Shown: positions 44,931 through 55,698, counted from the stretch's first letter. The stretch: 64,000 bases of DNA from Molanna angustata (GCA_963576475.1 OY754967.1:25804651-25868650), one strand, 5' to 3'. Made by a program: numbers and translations. The notes: generated by a model not told the origin, from the sequence alone.

Positions 44931-45063
44931 ATCTTCAACTTGCAATTAAATTAATTCTTCAAATAAGTATAAATAATAATTTGTGTGTCTCATAGACACA
45001 AGAATGGCACAAATCACCCTCAATTTGGGTGGGTTGCCTAATTAATAAAAAAAAAAAAAAAAA

Positions 45064-45076
45064 AAGAGAATTGAAT
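45064..45076 (+). repeat. Target-site duplication, right copy
   Basis: AAGAGAATTGAAT directly after the LINE's A-run; identical to 39455-39467. Confidence 0.85.
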
Positions 45077-45132
45077 GATGAATTATACAGTGAAATATAA
45101 TTAAAATCTTTATTTTTCATGACTGCATGATG

Positions 45133-45412
45133 TATGCGAGGCACCGGCCTTGAATAGTGCTTCCTTTTTTTCTATTGTTATCATTGTCGGGTGTTCCTTA
45201 AGAACCGGGTAATCTAAAATACATCAGGCAAATTAACATCTCACAAAGTTCAGCATCGAGGTTCACCAGCCATTCTGAATGTTGCCGTTTTAGGTGAGAC
45301 GAGACTAGTGTGTGGGAATATATGCATGTATCGTGCTTCCCTTTAATGCACACTCGCACACTTGTAACTAGTTACCCCACATTCTGAGATATTTCGTGAA
45401 GGCGCATGTATG
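45133..45412 (-). repeat. Dispersed repeat D, reversed copy
   Basis: Landmarks in reverse: GAGGCACCGGCCTTGAATAG, a CATTCTGAATGTTGCCG middle, GGTGAGACGAGACTAGTGTG, TGCACACTCGCACACTTG, and CCCACATTCTGAGATATTTC. Same family as 31465 and 47535. Confidence 0.65.
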
Positions 45413-45508
45413 TATAAGATGATATATTATTTCTTATGATATATCATCGTAAGATATGATATACATCGTATTTTTTACAGTCGCACGTTGTTACCAAATT
45501 AATACTGA

Positions 45509-45835
45509 TTCATACATACATACATACCATCACACCAAGTCCCTCACGGGGTATGCAGAGAGAACCAAACACCACTTATTTCTATCTTGACATACATTCA
45601 TCGCCTCGTCAACATTCATATATCGTCTTATACATGTTCGTCTGTTGTTCACGCTTCTAACATTTCCGTCTTTCAAAATATCGTTCACATGGGCGTGCCA
45701 TCCCTTTCTTGGGCGGCCCCGACCTCTCATTCCATTCCTGTCAGCAATGTATATTTTCTTCGTCAGGCGTTCCTCATTCATTCTTCCCATGTGGCCACAC
45801 CATCTCAATGTGATCACTATATATGTATCAATGGA
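45509..45835 (-). pseudogene. LINE 3' end (GHMGRMNEERL family), copy 2
   Basis: Minus-strand frame of about 95 codons: TLRWCGHMGRMNEERLTKKI, YIADRNGMRGRGRPRKGWHA, HVNDILKDGNVRSVNNRRTC, IRRYMNVDEAMNVCQDRNKW, then CLVLSAYPVRDLV and stop. It is 5'-truncated just upstream of the GHMGR segment. The tail ends in a short TATG/TACA repeat. It is more intact than 16991-17325. Confidence 0.82.
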
Positions 45836-46859
45836 AGTTAATATAATATAGTATGTATTTAGATATGAGATATGAAGGAAACATAGATTAGTACTATGAG
45901 TGAAGACTACGGGAGATGTTAAATTTTATAGTATACACAGAATAACACATATATGGGACACCCACAACACTATGTCTAGTTCTAATTTAGCTTCTTGTCT
46001 CACTATGATTCTCAAACGGAGATAATAATTTATCATTTTATTTCTGTAAAATTTATTTATTTAAATTAATGCATTATTAAGTATTAAATTGAGATTTTCG
46101 TTCGAATTCACTTCATGGAATTCTATAAATTATTTTTATAAGAATATTAAAATTGGTCGCACTATAGAAAAAATATTATAGGAGCAAAAAAGTATAACAT
46201 TGAATAGATGTTTAAAAATAAAACATAGTTTTGTGAAAGAAGATTTTGAATAAGAAGATCCCATAGATTGGGAAATAAATATGGTAATATAATTGTCATT
46301 TTTTCAGGTTCCCTGGCTATGTACAAGTGATAAATGTCAGACAATCATTTTTGTGAAGACTAATTGTATTGTTGCTTTGTTATGTTATACCCGAAATGTG
46401 TTTTTATTGTTTTGTTGATTTTTATTATCATTATTAATCAACTTGTGTCAAAATTGTCATTTATGTTAATATTTAATTGTGTATCTATGTAGTTACTAAA
46501 AGAATAAAATATTTAGGAGTTTTTGATTTTTTGTTATAAGTATAGCCGTACCTATATGTTAAAATAAATAAATAAAAGAAAATTATGAACATTCATTTCT
46601 TCGAAGACAATTTTTCATAGAAGTATTTTATCGCGGTGTTAAATAAAACTAACATTATTCTGATTATAATTTTAATAAATTACGACTTGTATATTACTAA
46701 ATTTTTTATATAATTCATTTGAATTGTGTTCAAGTTTTTAATTAATATAAAAATTAAATCTATATGATTTTTTGTGCTCTTGTATCTTGTTGGTATATCT
46801 GATAACAATTATCGCGGATATGAAATTATGTATAAGAAAAAGTGCACTGTATTATTCGC
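45836..46859. other. AT-rich intergenic sequence
   Basis: No gene recognised. Confidence 0.35.
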
Positions 46860-47125
46860 AGGGGTGATTCATTGCAACCACTGCAAGATAGAAGGAAAGA
46901 TATAGATGGAACACTACACTTACTTGATTATTCCTTTTTTCACCCTTATCTGGATGGCCACAATTATTAACTTTAATCACGCGCGCGCGTTGAGAAACAA
47001 TTATGATAAATTCAATGAGTGTAGGAGAGCGGTTCGAAACGGGTGAGATGCGGATGGTCTTAACAGGACGCAGTATAGAAGGAAAACTGATATGTGGGTG
47101 TAGGGCGGGCAGTGATTGCAACAAT
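46860..47125. other. GC-richer patch with 13-bp inverted ends
   Basis: TTGCAACCACTGC at 46872-46884 is nearly the inverse of GCAGTGATTGCAA at 47109-47121 (one mismatch). Between them the sequence is less AT-rich and includes GCGCGCGCG. Perhaps a small DNA element; no duplication confirmed. Confidence 0.35.
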
Positions 47126-47534
47126 TATCATTTTATTATATACAAATTACAACAATTCCATATACATTATTTTTGGCGTTAACACGCGTCTTTGTAATAA
47201 ATAACAATATATTCTTATTCATAATTTCATGCATTACTTTGCCCCAAAGAGATGCACGGATCGAAAGTTTTACATCATCTGAACTGGGAACGTCAAGCAA
47301 TGAGAATGACATTGAATCATGTTATTTAGAACGAGATTTTCCCACGTACTGTATATTTCAGTTTACTATTTTACTAGTTCCTATTTGGTACACAGCCAGA
47401 CATGTTTTCTATATTTAAATTATATTTACTTACTGTTTGTTTTTTATATAAAATCAATACAGCTTAAAGCTTAGAATACAACTTTCTAGCAACCCATCTA
47501 TATTGGGAATAATAATTAAATAATATTGATTTGA
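47126..47534. other. Intergenic sequence with one doubtful open frame
   Basis: A plus-strand frame of 100 codons (47116-47418) includes the less AT-driven stretch PQRDARIESFTSSELGTSSN, flanked by hydrophobic chance-like sequence. I see no homology and do not call it a gene. Confidence 0.3.
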
Positions 47535-47870
47535 TTCATTCATTAATTCATACCATTACGGCATATCCCATTATGAGATGTAACCAGTAATAGGTGTGCG
47601 GGTGTGCATAACCTTACAAAAAGAATCCCATTATATGCGTGATAACACTGATAACCCACTCACCAGTCTTGCCTCACCTAAAAAGGTTTTTTTTTTAATT
47701 AATTTTCGGCGTTCCACACCTAAAATGGTTTTACATATAAAATAAATGTCATATCTCATTGCTGAACTAAGTGAGATGTTATTGTTACTTGTTGTATTTT
47801 CGCTACCCAGTTCGTTACGATGATAATAGAAAAGTGCGGCAGCCTTATTCTTAGCCGGTGCCTCACATAT
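47535..47870 (+). repeat. Dispersed repeat D, copy 5
   Basis: Starts TTCATTAATTCATACCATTA, CGGCATATCCCATTATGAGA, continues GTGCGGGTGTGCATAAC, CTCACCAGTCTTGCCTCACC, and ends with TGTTGTATTTTCGCTACCC and TTAGCCGGTGCCTCACA. An insertion of about 60 bases relative to 31465 lies near 47690. Confidence 0.65.
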
Positions 47871-47930
47871 TTTATGAATTATTATTTGATAATTTATTAA
47901 AATTTTTATTTTTTTTTATTTTGCATTATT

Positions 47931-48108
47931 TCTCCGGCAACTAACAGGAACTATGTCAAATATTAATTTAACAGGCACCCAATAACAAGTTGCCATATTC
48001 TGTAGATTCACGATATTAATCGTCTCACAGATCCAGACTGAAAACACAATTAAAAAATGTGTCTTCACCGGAAATCGAACCCACACACATAAATTATTAC
48101 ATACTTCA
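47931..48108 (-). mobile_element. SINE family 3, reversed copy with altered head
   Basis: The tail CCGGCAACTAACAGGAACTA and CACCCAATAACAAGTTGCCA matches 23827-24034. The head stops at the B-box side (CACCGGAAATCGAACCC) and is joined to ACACACATAAATTATTACAT, exactly as in the internal part of the copy at 18739. This suggests a subfamily with a replaced 5' end. Confidence 0.75.
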
Positions 48109-48405
48109 CACTATGATCGCGAGGCCAGAAGCATCGCTCGACAAATAAATATTTTTTTTTTAATATTTTTTTTTCTTAAAATTTATGTGTCGTAAAATAC
48201 ATAAAATAATATTTTAAGTATAATTTCCTCATAAGTTTTTGTATGGATTAACTACTATCGATAAAAACTAAAACGCTTCCAGAAATGTTTGAGGAAATAG
48301 CCTTGTATGCACGAATACTAAACTTGACTCTGAAGAAAAAAGTCAAGGTACGATACCAATCAAGGTGAAAGAAATGAGGTCAAATAAGTTTTTTTACATA
48401 ATATG
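48109..48405. other. Intergenic sequence
   Basis: No gene recognised. Confidence 0.3.
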
Positions 48406-48600
48406 AATAAAACAGGTGGGCTGTGGCTACCAAACTTTCCACCATATAAGTGGTGCGCTTTTTAATTTTCTTTAATCAATCCATTTGTATTGTATCGATT
48501 ATTAAAATAATAATTGCTAAAACCTGAACTTTCCAATACGTAAGGACATTTTTATTGTTTTGACAGATGAAATCGTAGAGAAGAAACGAGGTTAAATAAT
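48406..48600 (+). repeat. Left-end copy of the satellite-bearing element
   Basis: AATAAAACAGGTGGGCTGTG and GCTACCAAACTTTCCACC correspond to the left boundary of the 4.8-kb insert (34200-34250). Downstream, CCTGAACTTTCCAATACGTA and GACAGATGAAATCGTAGAGA resemble satellite and post-satellite units. Confidence 0.5.
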
Positions 48601-49110
48601 CTAAATATTAAATTTTGAAAATCTTCCCCAGTACTCTCAATATATAAGTTTTTTGAAATAAATAGGTATAAGTGTATTTTTACATCTTTATTCTATTACG
48701 TCAGTTTATTGAGAATTGAATTTATTTAATATTTTTATTGAAATATTAGTTTCAGTAAAACCCTTTTTTATTTTTTTATTGTAAGTATCTAAAAAACTGC
48801 AAGGCCTATGAAGTATATTTTTAGTTCAATCGAAAGAGATTATGAAAATCTACCGGCTGACTTTTTCTACTATTTTAATTACTATTCTTGCTATTTAAGA
48901 AAAACCTTTAATTTTTGCCTTTTCTTCACGAAAAATATTGTATATCACAGATTAGTGATATACATTATTTTCGTGTTTCATACATTAGAAGGTAATTTAG
49001 TGTGCATATTTGTGTACATCCGTATGCCCAAGGTATACAAAAACCTTAACAGTTGTCCATGGAACATTAATTTGAGTTCGCTTTACTTTAATATACTGTT
49101 TTAGATTTCT
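48601..49110. other. AT-rich intergenic sequence
   Basis: No gene recognised; a 98-codon frame at 48808-49104 has chance-like composition. Confidence 0.3.
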
Positions 49111-49738
49111 GGGGGACAAGTCTGGTCCGACATGCGAAATCCAAACCCTATTGATTACCCATATCATGGATATAATTATCATATGGAGTTCATGTATCCT
49201 GCCTGTGCTTACGTATGGTCTGGAAACTATCACGCTAACTGCGAGGACCATACATAAGCTAAAATGCACTCAGAGATCCATGGAAAGGCAAATGATAGGC
49301 GTAAGTCTAAGAGACAAAATTAGAAATGAAGAAATCAGACGCCAGACAAAAGTTGTTGATGTCATGGATCGAGTTGCAAAACTTAAATGGCAATGGGCAG
49401 GTCATGTTGCCAGACAGGGTACGGACAGATGGGCACCCAGAATTCTAAATTGGAGACCATGGGATATGAAAAGGGGAATAGGCCGGCCCCAGAAAAGGTG
49501 GGCCGATGATATTGTCCCTGTCGCTGGAAGCGGATGGGTTCGAAAAGCCCAGAAAAAAGACGAGTGGAAGCTATTAGAAGAGGCCTACATCCAGCAGTGG
49601 AGAGATGGCTGAGAAAGGAGAAGAAGATGGAGTTCTATGACATCTACAGATATTATAGAACTCCATATAATAATTATATCCATGATATGGGTAATCACTA
49701 GGGTTTTGATTTCGCCGGTCGGACCAGACTTGCCCCCC
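49111..49738. mobile_element. Palindromic MITE (GGGGGCAAGTCTGG family) carrying a nested LINE tail
   Basis: The left arm 49111-49191 and right arm (about 49650-49738) are long inverted repeats: GGGGGACAAGTCTGGTCCGA, TTACCCATATCATGGATATA, ATATGGAGTTC. Without the nested LINE it would be an almost perfect hairpin of about 184 bp. It shares terminal sequence with the MITE at 22156-22360. It has no transposase. Confidence 0.85.
49192..49626 (+). pseudogene. LINE 3' end nested in a MITE, with 9-bp target-site duplication
   Basis: One open frame: CILPVLTYGLETITLTART, IHKLKCTQRSMERQMIGVSL, RDKIRNEEIRRQTKVVDVMD, RVAKLKWQWAGHVARQGTDR, ILNWRPWDMKRGIGRPQKRW, ADDIVPVAGSGWVRKAQKKD and EEAYIQQWRDG with a stop, then a GGAGAAGAAG tail. 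This is the post-palm C-terminus of a LINE. ATGGAGTTC occurs at 49183-49191 and 49627-49635 on either side, so it inserted by target-primed reverse transcription into the MITE. The open frame suggests recent insertion. Relatives: 3385-4012 and 4465-4740. Confidence 0.9.
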
Positions 49739-49989
49739 TGGTTGTCATTTGCTAAGATTAACATTGAACATCCAAAATACGTCAATAAAATCATGAATTT
49801 AAATCATGTAATATTTAATTATTGTAATCATCTTTTTATCCCAATGAAATTTATAAATACAACTGAACCGATATTACAAGTATTTGGCCTCTATACAACA
49901 TTAAATTTACACCTAAGCCACGTCTTATTTTTTTTTCATGTATAAATATCAAATGCAAACCGTGAAAAAGATTCTGATTAAATTCCGTT
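49739..49989. other. Intergenic sequence
   Basis: No gene recognised. Confidence 0.3.
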
Positions 49990-50375
49990 TCTTTTTATTT
50001 TTCTTTTTCTACTTTAGTTAGTCTCCTAATCCTTCGGCGCCAGGATGATCTGTCCTGTATTGTCGGGGCTGGTATTTTGGATTTGTTCATGAGCTTACAC
50101 ACATTACCCCACCACGTGAATAGTGGACGTCTTTTTCCTTTCCTGTTTTCTGGGAGTGCTACAGCAGTTTCCACCACATGATCATTTTACCTCTCATTAC
50201 AAGTCCATGCCATCTGAGTCGGCTATCTGTGTGTTTTTCTGGTTAATCCAAAGCTTTCTCTTATTAGCTTATTATGAAATTTTATCAATTTTTGACACCC
50301 CGCCTGCCCATCTCATCATTTTCGTTTCATTTAGATGTAGTTTTGTGTATGTGTGCCTTTTGCTCTGCAAAACTC
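49990..50375 (-). pseudogene. LINE 3'-end remnant (WWGNVCK family)
   Basis: Across frameshifts, on the minus strand: LHLNETKMMRWAGGVSKIDK, RKLWINQKNTQIADS, an RWHGL-like piece, FTWWGNVCKLMNKSK, and QDRSSWRRRIRRLTKVEKEK. The order (EMKMLRWxxGVxxxDxI ... RRxLRWxGHxxR ... WWxxV ... QDRxxWRxRxR) is that of a common LINE C-terminus. Badly decayed. Confidence 0.7.
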
Positions 50376-51590
50376 TATGATCTTTTTCTGATTTAATTCC
50401 ATTTAAAAAATCTTTATTATTACTTTTATTACCCTATCATTGTTTGCTCAAAGCTATGCTTAGACTAAATTGAAGTGTATAGATAATTATGTATTCTGGT
50501 AACAAAGAAGCAAATTATAAAGATTTTGCAAAATATCTACAATTTTTAAGGTATAATACGAGTAAATATATTGCCTTAATCGATATTTAATAAGAGAAAA
50601 TCAATAGAATTCCAAGCTTTGTATCACAGAAAGGAAAGTTTCAAGATCTAGGTTCTTTGTGTGCGAAATAATTCAATAAATGAATGAATGGCATCAATAT
50701 AGTTTGCTCGTTAAACCATCTACGTCTTTTACATGGTGTTACAAAAGAATTAAGTATTACTGAGGTAACTGTCTATTTATTTGTACAAAATATTCTCATG
50801 TCTGACCACAGCTGAGTATTGGCCGTGACATGAATTAGTCGAAAGTGCAAGTTTTATTTTGGTAATTATATATTATATTACATGCTTGCTATATGCACCA
50901 GGAACTGCTTTAGGAAAAATGCTGCCCAATAAATAGAATAGTTATATTTGCACTGCTTATTTATCAGTAGAACTTACCAGTATCGGTATATAGACACAAC
51001 ATTTTGACAAATTTTGAACATCTCAATTGGGAACATCTCATCTCTTTTTGTCCAATTTTATTGCTGTAGACCGCCGATGGTGTAAGTCTGCCCACTCCTG
51101 TCTGTGGTCTAAAACCAATTGCGAATCTGTTCGTATAATGCAATAATCAATCTCAGATAACACATATATTTGCCATAAATCAAATATATACTCAAAGGAA
51201 ATAAGTTATCCAAGAAATGAGTCATATATGAAATAATGTTTCTTAGTATTAAATGACATAAATTGATTTATTGGCGAAGTAAATCATAATCCACTAGTAC
51301 ATGTATAAGTATAAAAGGTTGGAACAAATTTATTATTTCTTCTAAAATTGATAAAACCATTCATTAATACGGGGATAAGTTAATTTGTTATCTTGTATGA
51401 ATATTTCCGGATGTTGCCACTACACAAGGCTTTCGTTTGTTTTAGTGCCACGTGTGTTTTACGTGTGTCTGTGAGGGTGTGTGCACAATAGAAACAATTC
51501 ATTTTCATGAGATCTTCTGCGATCGACGAACATGCACTGAAATCATTCCAACAGACGGACACGAGGCGTCGAATATTTGATGTTTGCCAA
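50376..51590. other. Intergenic sequence
   Basis: No confirmed gene. 51380-51562 has a minus-strand 60-codon frame in slightly GC-richer sequence, without recognised homology. Confidence 0.3.
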
Positions 51591-51670
51591 CTATAGCGCG
51601 TATTGGTCGAATGAACGGCCAGGGATAGTTCATATATAAATGAGAAAATAAACTTAATGGTTTATTAAGA
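51591..51670 (+). promoter_or_regulatory. Promoter-like CCAAT plus TATA arrangement
   Basis: GCGCGTATTGGTCGAATG (a reversed CCAAT box near 51602) is followed about 30 bases later by CATATATAAATG, a good TATA box. The ATTGGTCGAA core also occurs in the patch at 19447. It could be a host promoter or the regulatory part of an unseen LTR; no gene follows. Confidence 0.2.
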
Positions 51671-53483
51671 ATCTGTTACGTACGTGTTGAAACCAATCCC
51701 CACTACACATCTGTAAAAACGGTACCTATTTTAAAGTAAGCCTTAAAACAAAATGTGTAATATGCGCTTATAGATAAAAGATAATTTCACATGATTTATG
51801 TACATATTATGTTTCATGTTTGGTAAATAATTTGTATGATCTGTAGGTACTAATAGTATAAAAAGAGTTAAATGCTATAGTAAAGTAGTCAGTTATTTAG
51901 TTTATAGGTAACCTATAACATTTTTTTAAATAAAAAAACAATATAATATGCAATATTACATTGTTATTGTGTAGTTACATTAAAATGACTTTTTATTTTG
52001 ATGGGTGGTCTGTCACAATCAATTATTTTTAATGACTTATTTAAATAAGTAGTCAATATAGATCAAGGTTATAATAACATTGTTTATAGACGGCTCTGTG
52101 AATTTAAATCATTAAAGAAAACTGGTGAAGTGATTTGATGACCTCCGTAGTTTTGTAGAAATTCATTTTGTTTTGTATCGTACGTTGCATCCCTTTGCAA
52201 TAGAAATTGAAATTGATAACCAATAAAAATACCACTTATCATTGAAATAGTTATTTAATTGACAGGAAATTCGCTAAATATTACTAATACTTTATACGCG
52301 ACTATGGTCGATTATCTCTTAAGGCCCTTGTATACCCTGGATTTACGGATGTACACAAAAATGCACGCTAAATTACCTTCTAATGAAAATTCTTCTAATG
52401 AAATACGAAAAAATATTGTATATCACTCAATCGCGAAGAAAAGGTTAAATTTAGAGGGTTTTTTTTATATAACAAGAAGAGAAATTAAAACATTGTAATA
52501 TTAAAAACCAAACCAAATTAGTCAACATAAAACATTCGCGTTTACTGCAGGCTAAAGAGTATTCTATAAGTACTATTATTATTCTATGATTATAATATTT
52601 ATTGAAATTATAATAAAGACTTAATTGTTATTAACCACTAATTCTACTGAGTACATATATTTGCGTTATTTAATTGAATTATTACCAAATAAAACATTTT
52701 AAAATATACATATATGTATTACTTTATCTAGAAGATCGAGGCAAGATCATTTATAAAAAATATCAGGTGTCATTTAAAAGTTACCTCGAACACAATAATT
52801 GATTGTCTGTTTGTATACAAACTAAATGAACTCAATCACTCATTTTAAAATATTTCACATTTTACTTTTATCTATTACCTATGTATCTTGGCATTGTTCC
52901 AAAATTTAGTTACTTGAAGTTTGGCATAGTAAAAATACACTGATAGAATTGAACTAATGTCAATCATATAGCTGGTCTCCATAATCATTCATTAGTAGAT
53001 TTGATATCTTCGGTAATTTGTTAACATCCAAACAGTCTTTAGTTGACCAACCTTGGTATTTGTTAATGCCAAAGTTTAAAAGTTCAATAACCCGCAGTTG
53101 AAATGGTTATTTTTGGTCCATTTGGTCTAATTCAACGGTTTGACAGCCTTCTCTCAAAACAAATCATTGGCCAAAAATAAATCAATGACATTTCCTCTAA
53201 CCTCACAGTACTATTTGTGATTGCCAAACGTAAAGTTTCTAGAAAATAAAATGTAACTGCACACCGCTAACAAAAGTATTACTGTTTGGTAACAAACAAT
53301 TTGAAATGAATGATGACCCTGATATGCCATATGCAAAATTTGTAAGTATACATTTAAGTAGGTACATTTCAATTTACTAATTTTATTTTCCCATACTTAT
53401 ATCAACTACATAAGCAATATCAACTTCGTTTTCTCTAAGATAAATTGGTATGATTTCTATTATTGGAGAACACATTTTTAAAA
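51671..53483. other. AT-rich intergenic sequence
   Basis: No gene or known repeat recognised. Confidence 0.35.
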
Positions 53484-53652
53484 CTAGTTGCATGTAACAC
53501 ATGAGATCCAACTGTCGATAGCGATAGTATGTATAGTTGAAGAATATTTACCAAATTATAAACCCATAAATCCAAATTATTGAATTTTTTAAGATATTTT
53601 GTTTTCTATACAAAACATGTAGGTATGTTTGTCAAGGTAGGATAGTATGGTA
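53484..53652 (-). mobile_element. Helitron-like element, 3' end only (copy iv)
   Basis: Reversed 3' end: A|CTAGTTG, CATGTAACACATG hairpin, AGATCCAACTGTCGATAGCG, then AAATTATAAACCCATAAATC and GTCAAGGTAGGATAGTATGG. It matches copies i-iii up to about 165 bases from the terminus. Confidence 0.8.
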
Positions 53653-54433
53653 ATTACTACGCTACGTTATAAAAAGACAATAAACATGTGTATGAACGGT
53701 CAAATTTACAATAGAAGAAATAATTAGTTTCTTAATAATATAATAATGAGTATTTTGCAAATTTCTAATAATGGCCTTTCACAAAATAAGAACTCACATA
53801 TACCTTAACATACATAATATGAAGTTTTTTATAATATACATATATATTGCTTTGGCACGATCTGAAGTGAGATACTTAACACTAATTCCACAGTGGCAGA
53901 TCTGGTAAAATATCGGTCCCCGGTACGTAAACTACAAATTTATTAATATTCAAACTGTTGATATCATTACGTAGCGATATATTATATAAAAATAACTTCG
54001 ACACAAATAATTCGGAAGTTTACTTAAATGAAAAAATATGTTGAAAATATGATTTCATAAAATGTATTAGAATATAATTGAAAAAAAATATAACAAGATT
54101 TGTAGTAGCATATCAATTTAATGTAAAGTTGTTAAGAAATTTTAAACATATGTATGTTTTATATTTTTTTTATTTCCGTTAACACAGTGGAAGTTCATAA
54201 TCATAAAAAAGGTTTTATTCATAATAATTAAAATAACTCAGTTTTAATCTACAATGAGTTTTTATTTTTAATGTCTAAGCGCTTTCACAGAAAAAAAAGT
54301 TTCATTAGGTTTGAATTAAATATTTCATTCCAGCTCATTGAAACATTTCACGCCCAGGAACGAATAATTTATTTGCTTGTTAAACACTTTTGGAAATGAC
54401 GGAGTTATTTATTGCCCAGAGGCAATTTCTTTT
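53653..54433. other. AT-rich intergenic sequence
   Basis: No gene recognised. Near 54410 a short ATTGCCCAGAGGCAATTTCT resembles the repeat at 15600. Confidence 0.3.
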
Positions 54434-54609
54434 AAATAATAAATAAATTTGGAATGGTAAAATAAAACCAAAGTTTTCAGTTCTACCAAATTAATGACAC
54501 TGACTAGTTTCGGTCATCCAGTGACCATTTTCATAGTGTGAAAAAACAAGAGGTGGTTGGTGTTTATATAATATCTGGTTAAGGGGTTTGCAACATTTTT
54601 TTTTTTTGT

Positions 54610-54641
<32 letters not shown>

Positions 54642-54827
54642 ATAAATAAACAAAAAAAAAAAAAATGTTGCAAACCCCTTAACCAGATATTATATAAACA
54701 CCAACCACCTCTTGTTTTTTCACACTTTGAAAATGGTCACTGGATGACCGAAACTAGTCAGTGTCATTAAATTAGTAGAACTGAAAACTTTGGTTTTATT
54801 TTACCATTCCAAATTTATTTATTATTT
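54434..54827. mobile_element. 394-bp foldback (long inverted repeat)
   Basis: Two arms of about 180-190 bp are almost exact complements. The outer end is AAATAATAAATAAATTTGGA. Within are GACACTGACTAGTTTCGGTC, ACAAGAGGTGGTTGGTGTTT and GGTTAAGGGGTTTGCAACAT. The centre is a TTTA microsatellite. The only clear arm differences are single bases (ATAGTGTG against TTTGAAAA-side variation) and repeat number at the centre. It has no coding capacity. Probably a hairpin MITE or foldback element. Confidence 0.9.
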
Positions 54828-55381
54828 GAAATGGAGTTCTACCAAGAATTGTCCGTAGAAAAGTTAAAAAAAAAAAATTCTTTTAGACAACCATCTGAGG
54901 GAAAATGTCACACGAACAAATATAGTTTCGGCATAATATACGACAAAACAGTTTAAATATAGTTTATAGTTTTTATATTGTATGATATAGAAACCCACTG
55001 ATAACCATATATTGTTAGTGGGATCTTTTATAAATGAAATTATGTTGAAAAATAAATAAATAAAAAAAAAAAAAACATAATATAATAAAACACTCATACA
55101 AATGATGACTCTTTCCCAACTTTGTGTGGCTTTGATCAATATTCTAGAACAATAATTTTCTTATTGAGTATTATGTGAATTGAGTAAGATGTAATTTTGA
55201 GCCTTCAAATAATTAAAAAATAATACGTCTAAAAAATAACTATTATTTTTTTAATGCGGCTCTTCAGCCAAATAAATTGAGCGGACCTGCGCAATGTTTT
55301 CTCAGCTGATATTTGATTGAATAGATCATTGTACAATCTTCTTCACAAACTTGATTCAAATAAAGCTCATCTCGCATACAA
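54828..55381. other. AT-rich intergenic sequence
   Basis: Immediately after the hairpin is ATGGAGTTCTACCAAGAATT, also seen after the 30628-30694 inverted repeat. No gene otherwise. Confidence 0.35.
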
Positions 55382-55452
55382 GCATCGGTGGTTCAGTGGT
55401 AGAATGCTCGCCTGCCACGCGGGCGGCCCGGGTTCGATTCCCGGCCGATGCA
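55382..55452 (+). tRNA. tRNA-Gly (anticodon GCC)
   Basis: A 71-base cloverleaf. The acceptor stem GCATCGG pairs with CCGATGC, followed by discriminator A. The D arm is TGGTTCAGTGGTAGAATGC, with the A box. The anticodon stem CTCGC/GCGGG encloses CTGCCAC, anticodon GCC. The T arm CCCGGGTTCGATTCCCGG contains the B box. TTTTTTT begins about 4-5 bases after the 3' end, a polymerase III terminator. All stems pair, unlike the SINE heads in this window, so this is a real gene. It reads glycine codons GGC and GGU. Confidence 0.97.
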
Positions 55453-55455
55453 ATC

Positions 55456-55465
55456 TTTTTTTATA
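55456..55465 (+). terminator. RNA polymerase III T-run terminator
   Basis: A run of seven or more T directly downstream of the tRNA-Gly gene. Confidence 0.85.
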
Positions 55466-55698
55466 ATTTCAATTTATTATTATATTTTTGCGGTTTTTTA
55501 CATGTTAATAAATATTTTTTATCAATAATAAAAATATAAATTAATATAAAAAGTACAAAAAATGTTTGACTTGATTACGTTCCATTTTGAGTTGATTATT
55601 TTTTGTCTCAAGGAAATGTAGATGTTAAATAAATGTGCTCGATTAAATGCATCCATACATAGAAAGCCATCATAATAAGAATAAAATGTTCACTTACT
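55466..55698. other. AT-rich intergenic sequence
   Basis: No feature recognised. Confidence 0.3.

Larger units (their letters stand above)
39468..45063 (+). mobile_element. Nearly full-length LINE (RNase-H-bearing, I/R1-like group)
   Basis: A 5.6-kb element starting CAGTTTACGTTGCGACGTTG and ending in an A-run, bounded by the 13-bp duplication AAGAGAATTGAAT. It has a 403-bp leader, ORF1 with three zinc knuckles (39871-41187), and ORF2 with endonuclease, reverse transcriptase and RNase H (41165-44930). The short 3' untranslated region has two small stems (GTGTGTCTCATAGACACA and CACCCTCAATTTGGGTG). RNase H after the reverse transcriptase places it with I, Nimb, LOA or R1-like elements rather than Jockey proper; the exact clade needs a tree. 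Three frameshifts in ORF2 make this copy inactive. Confidence 0.93.

Noticed and set aside
47116..47418. 100-codon frame, considered as an exon
   Set aside because: Only a short part has non-trivial composition, and there is no recognisable domain or convincing splice context.
51380..51562. 60-codon minus-strand frame with several cysteines
   Set aside because: It has no recognisable zinc-finger spacing or homology, and the length is within chance expectation.
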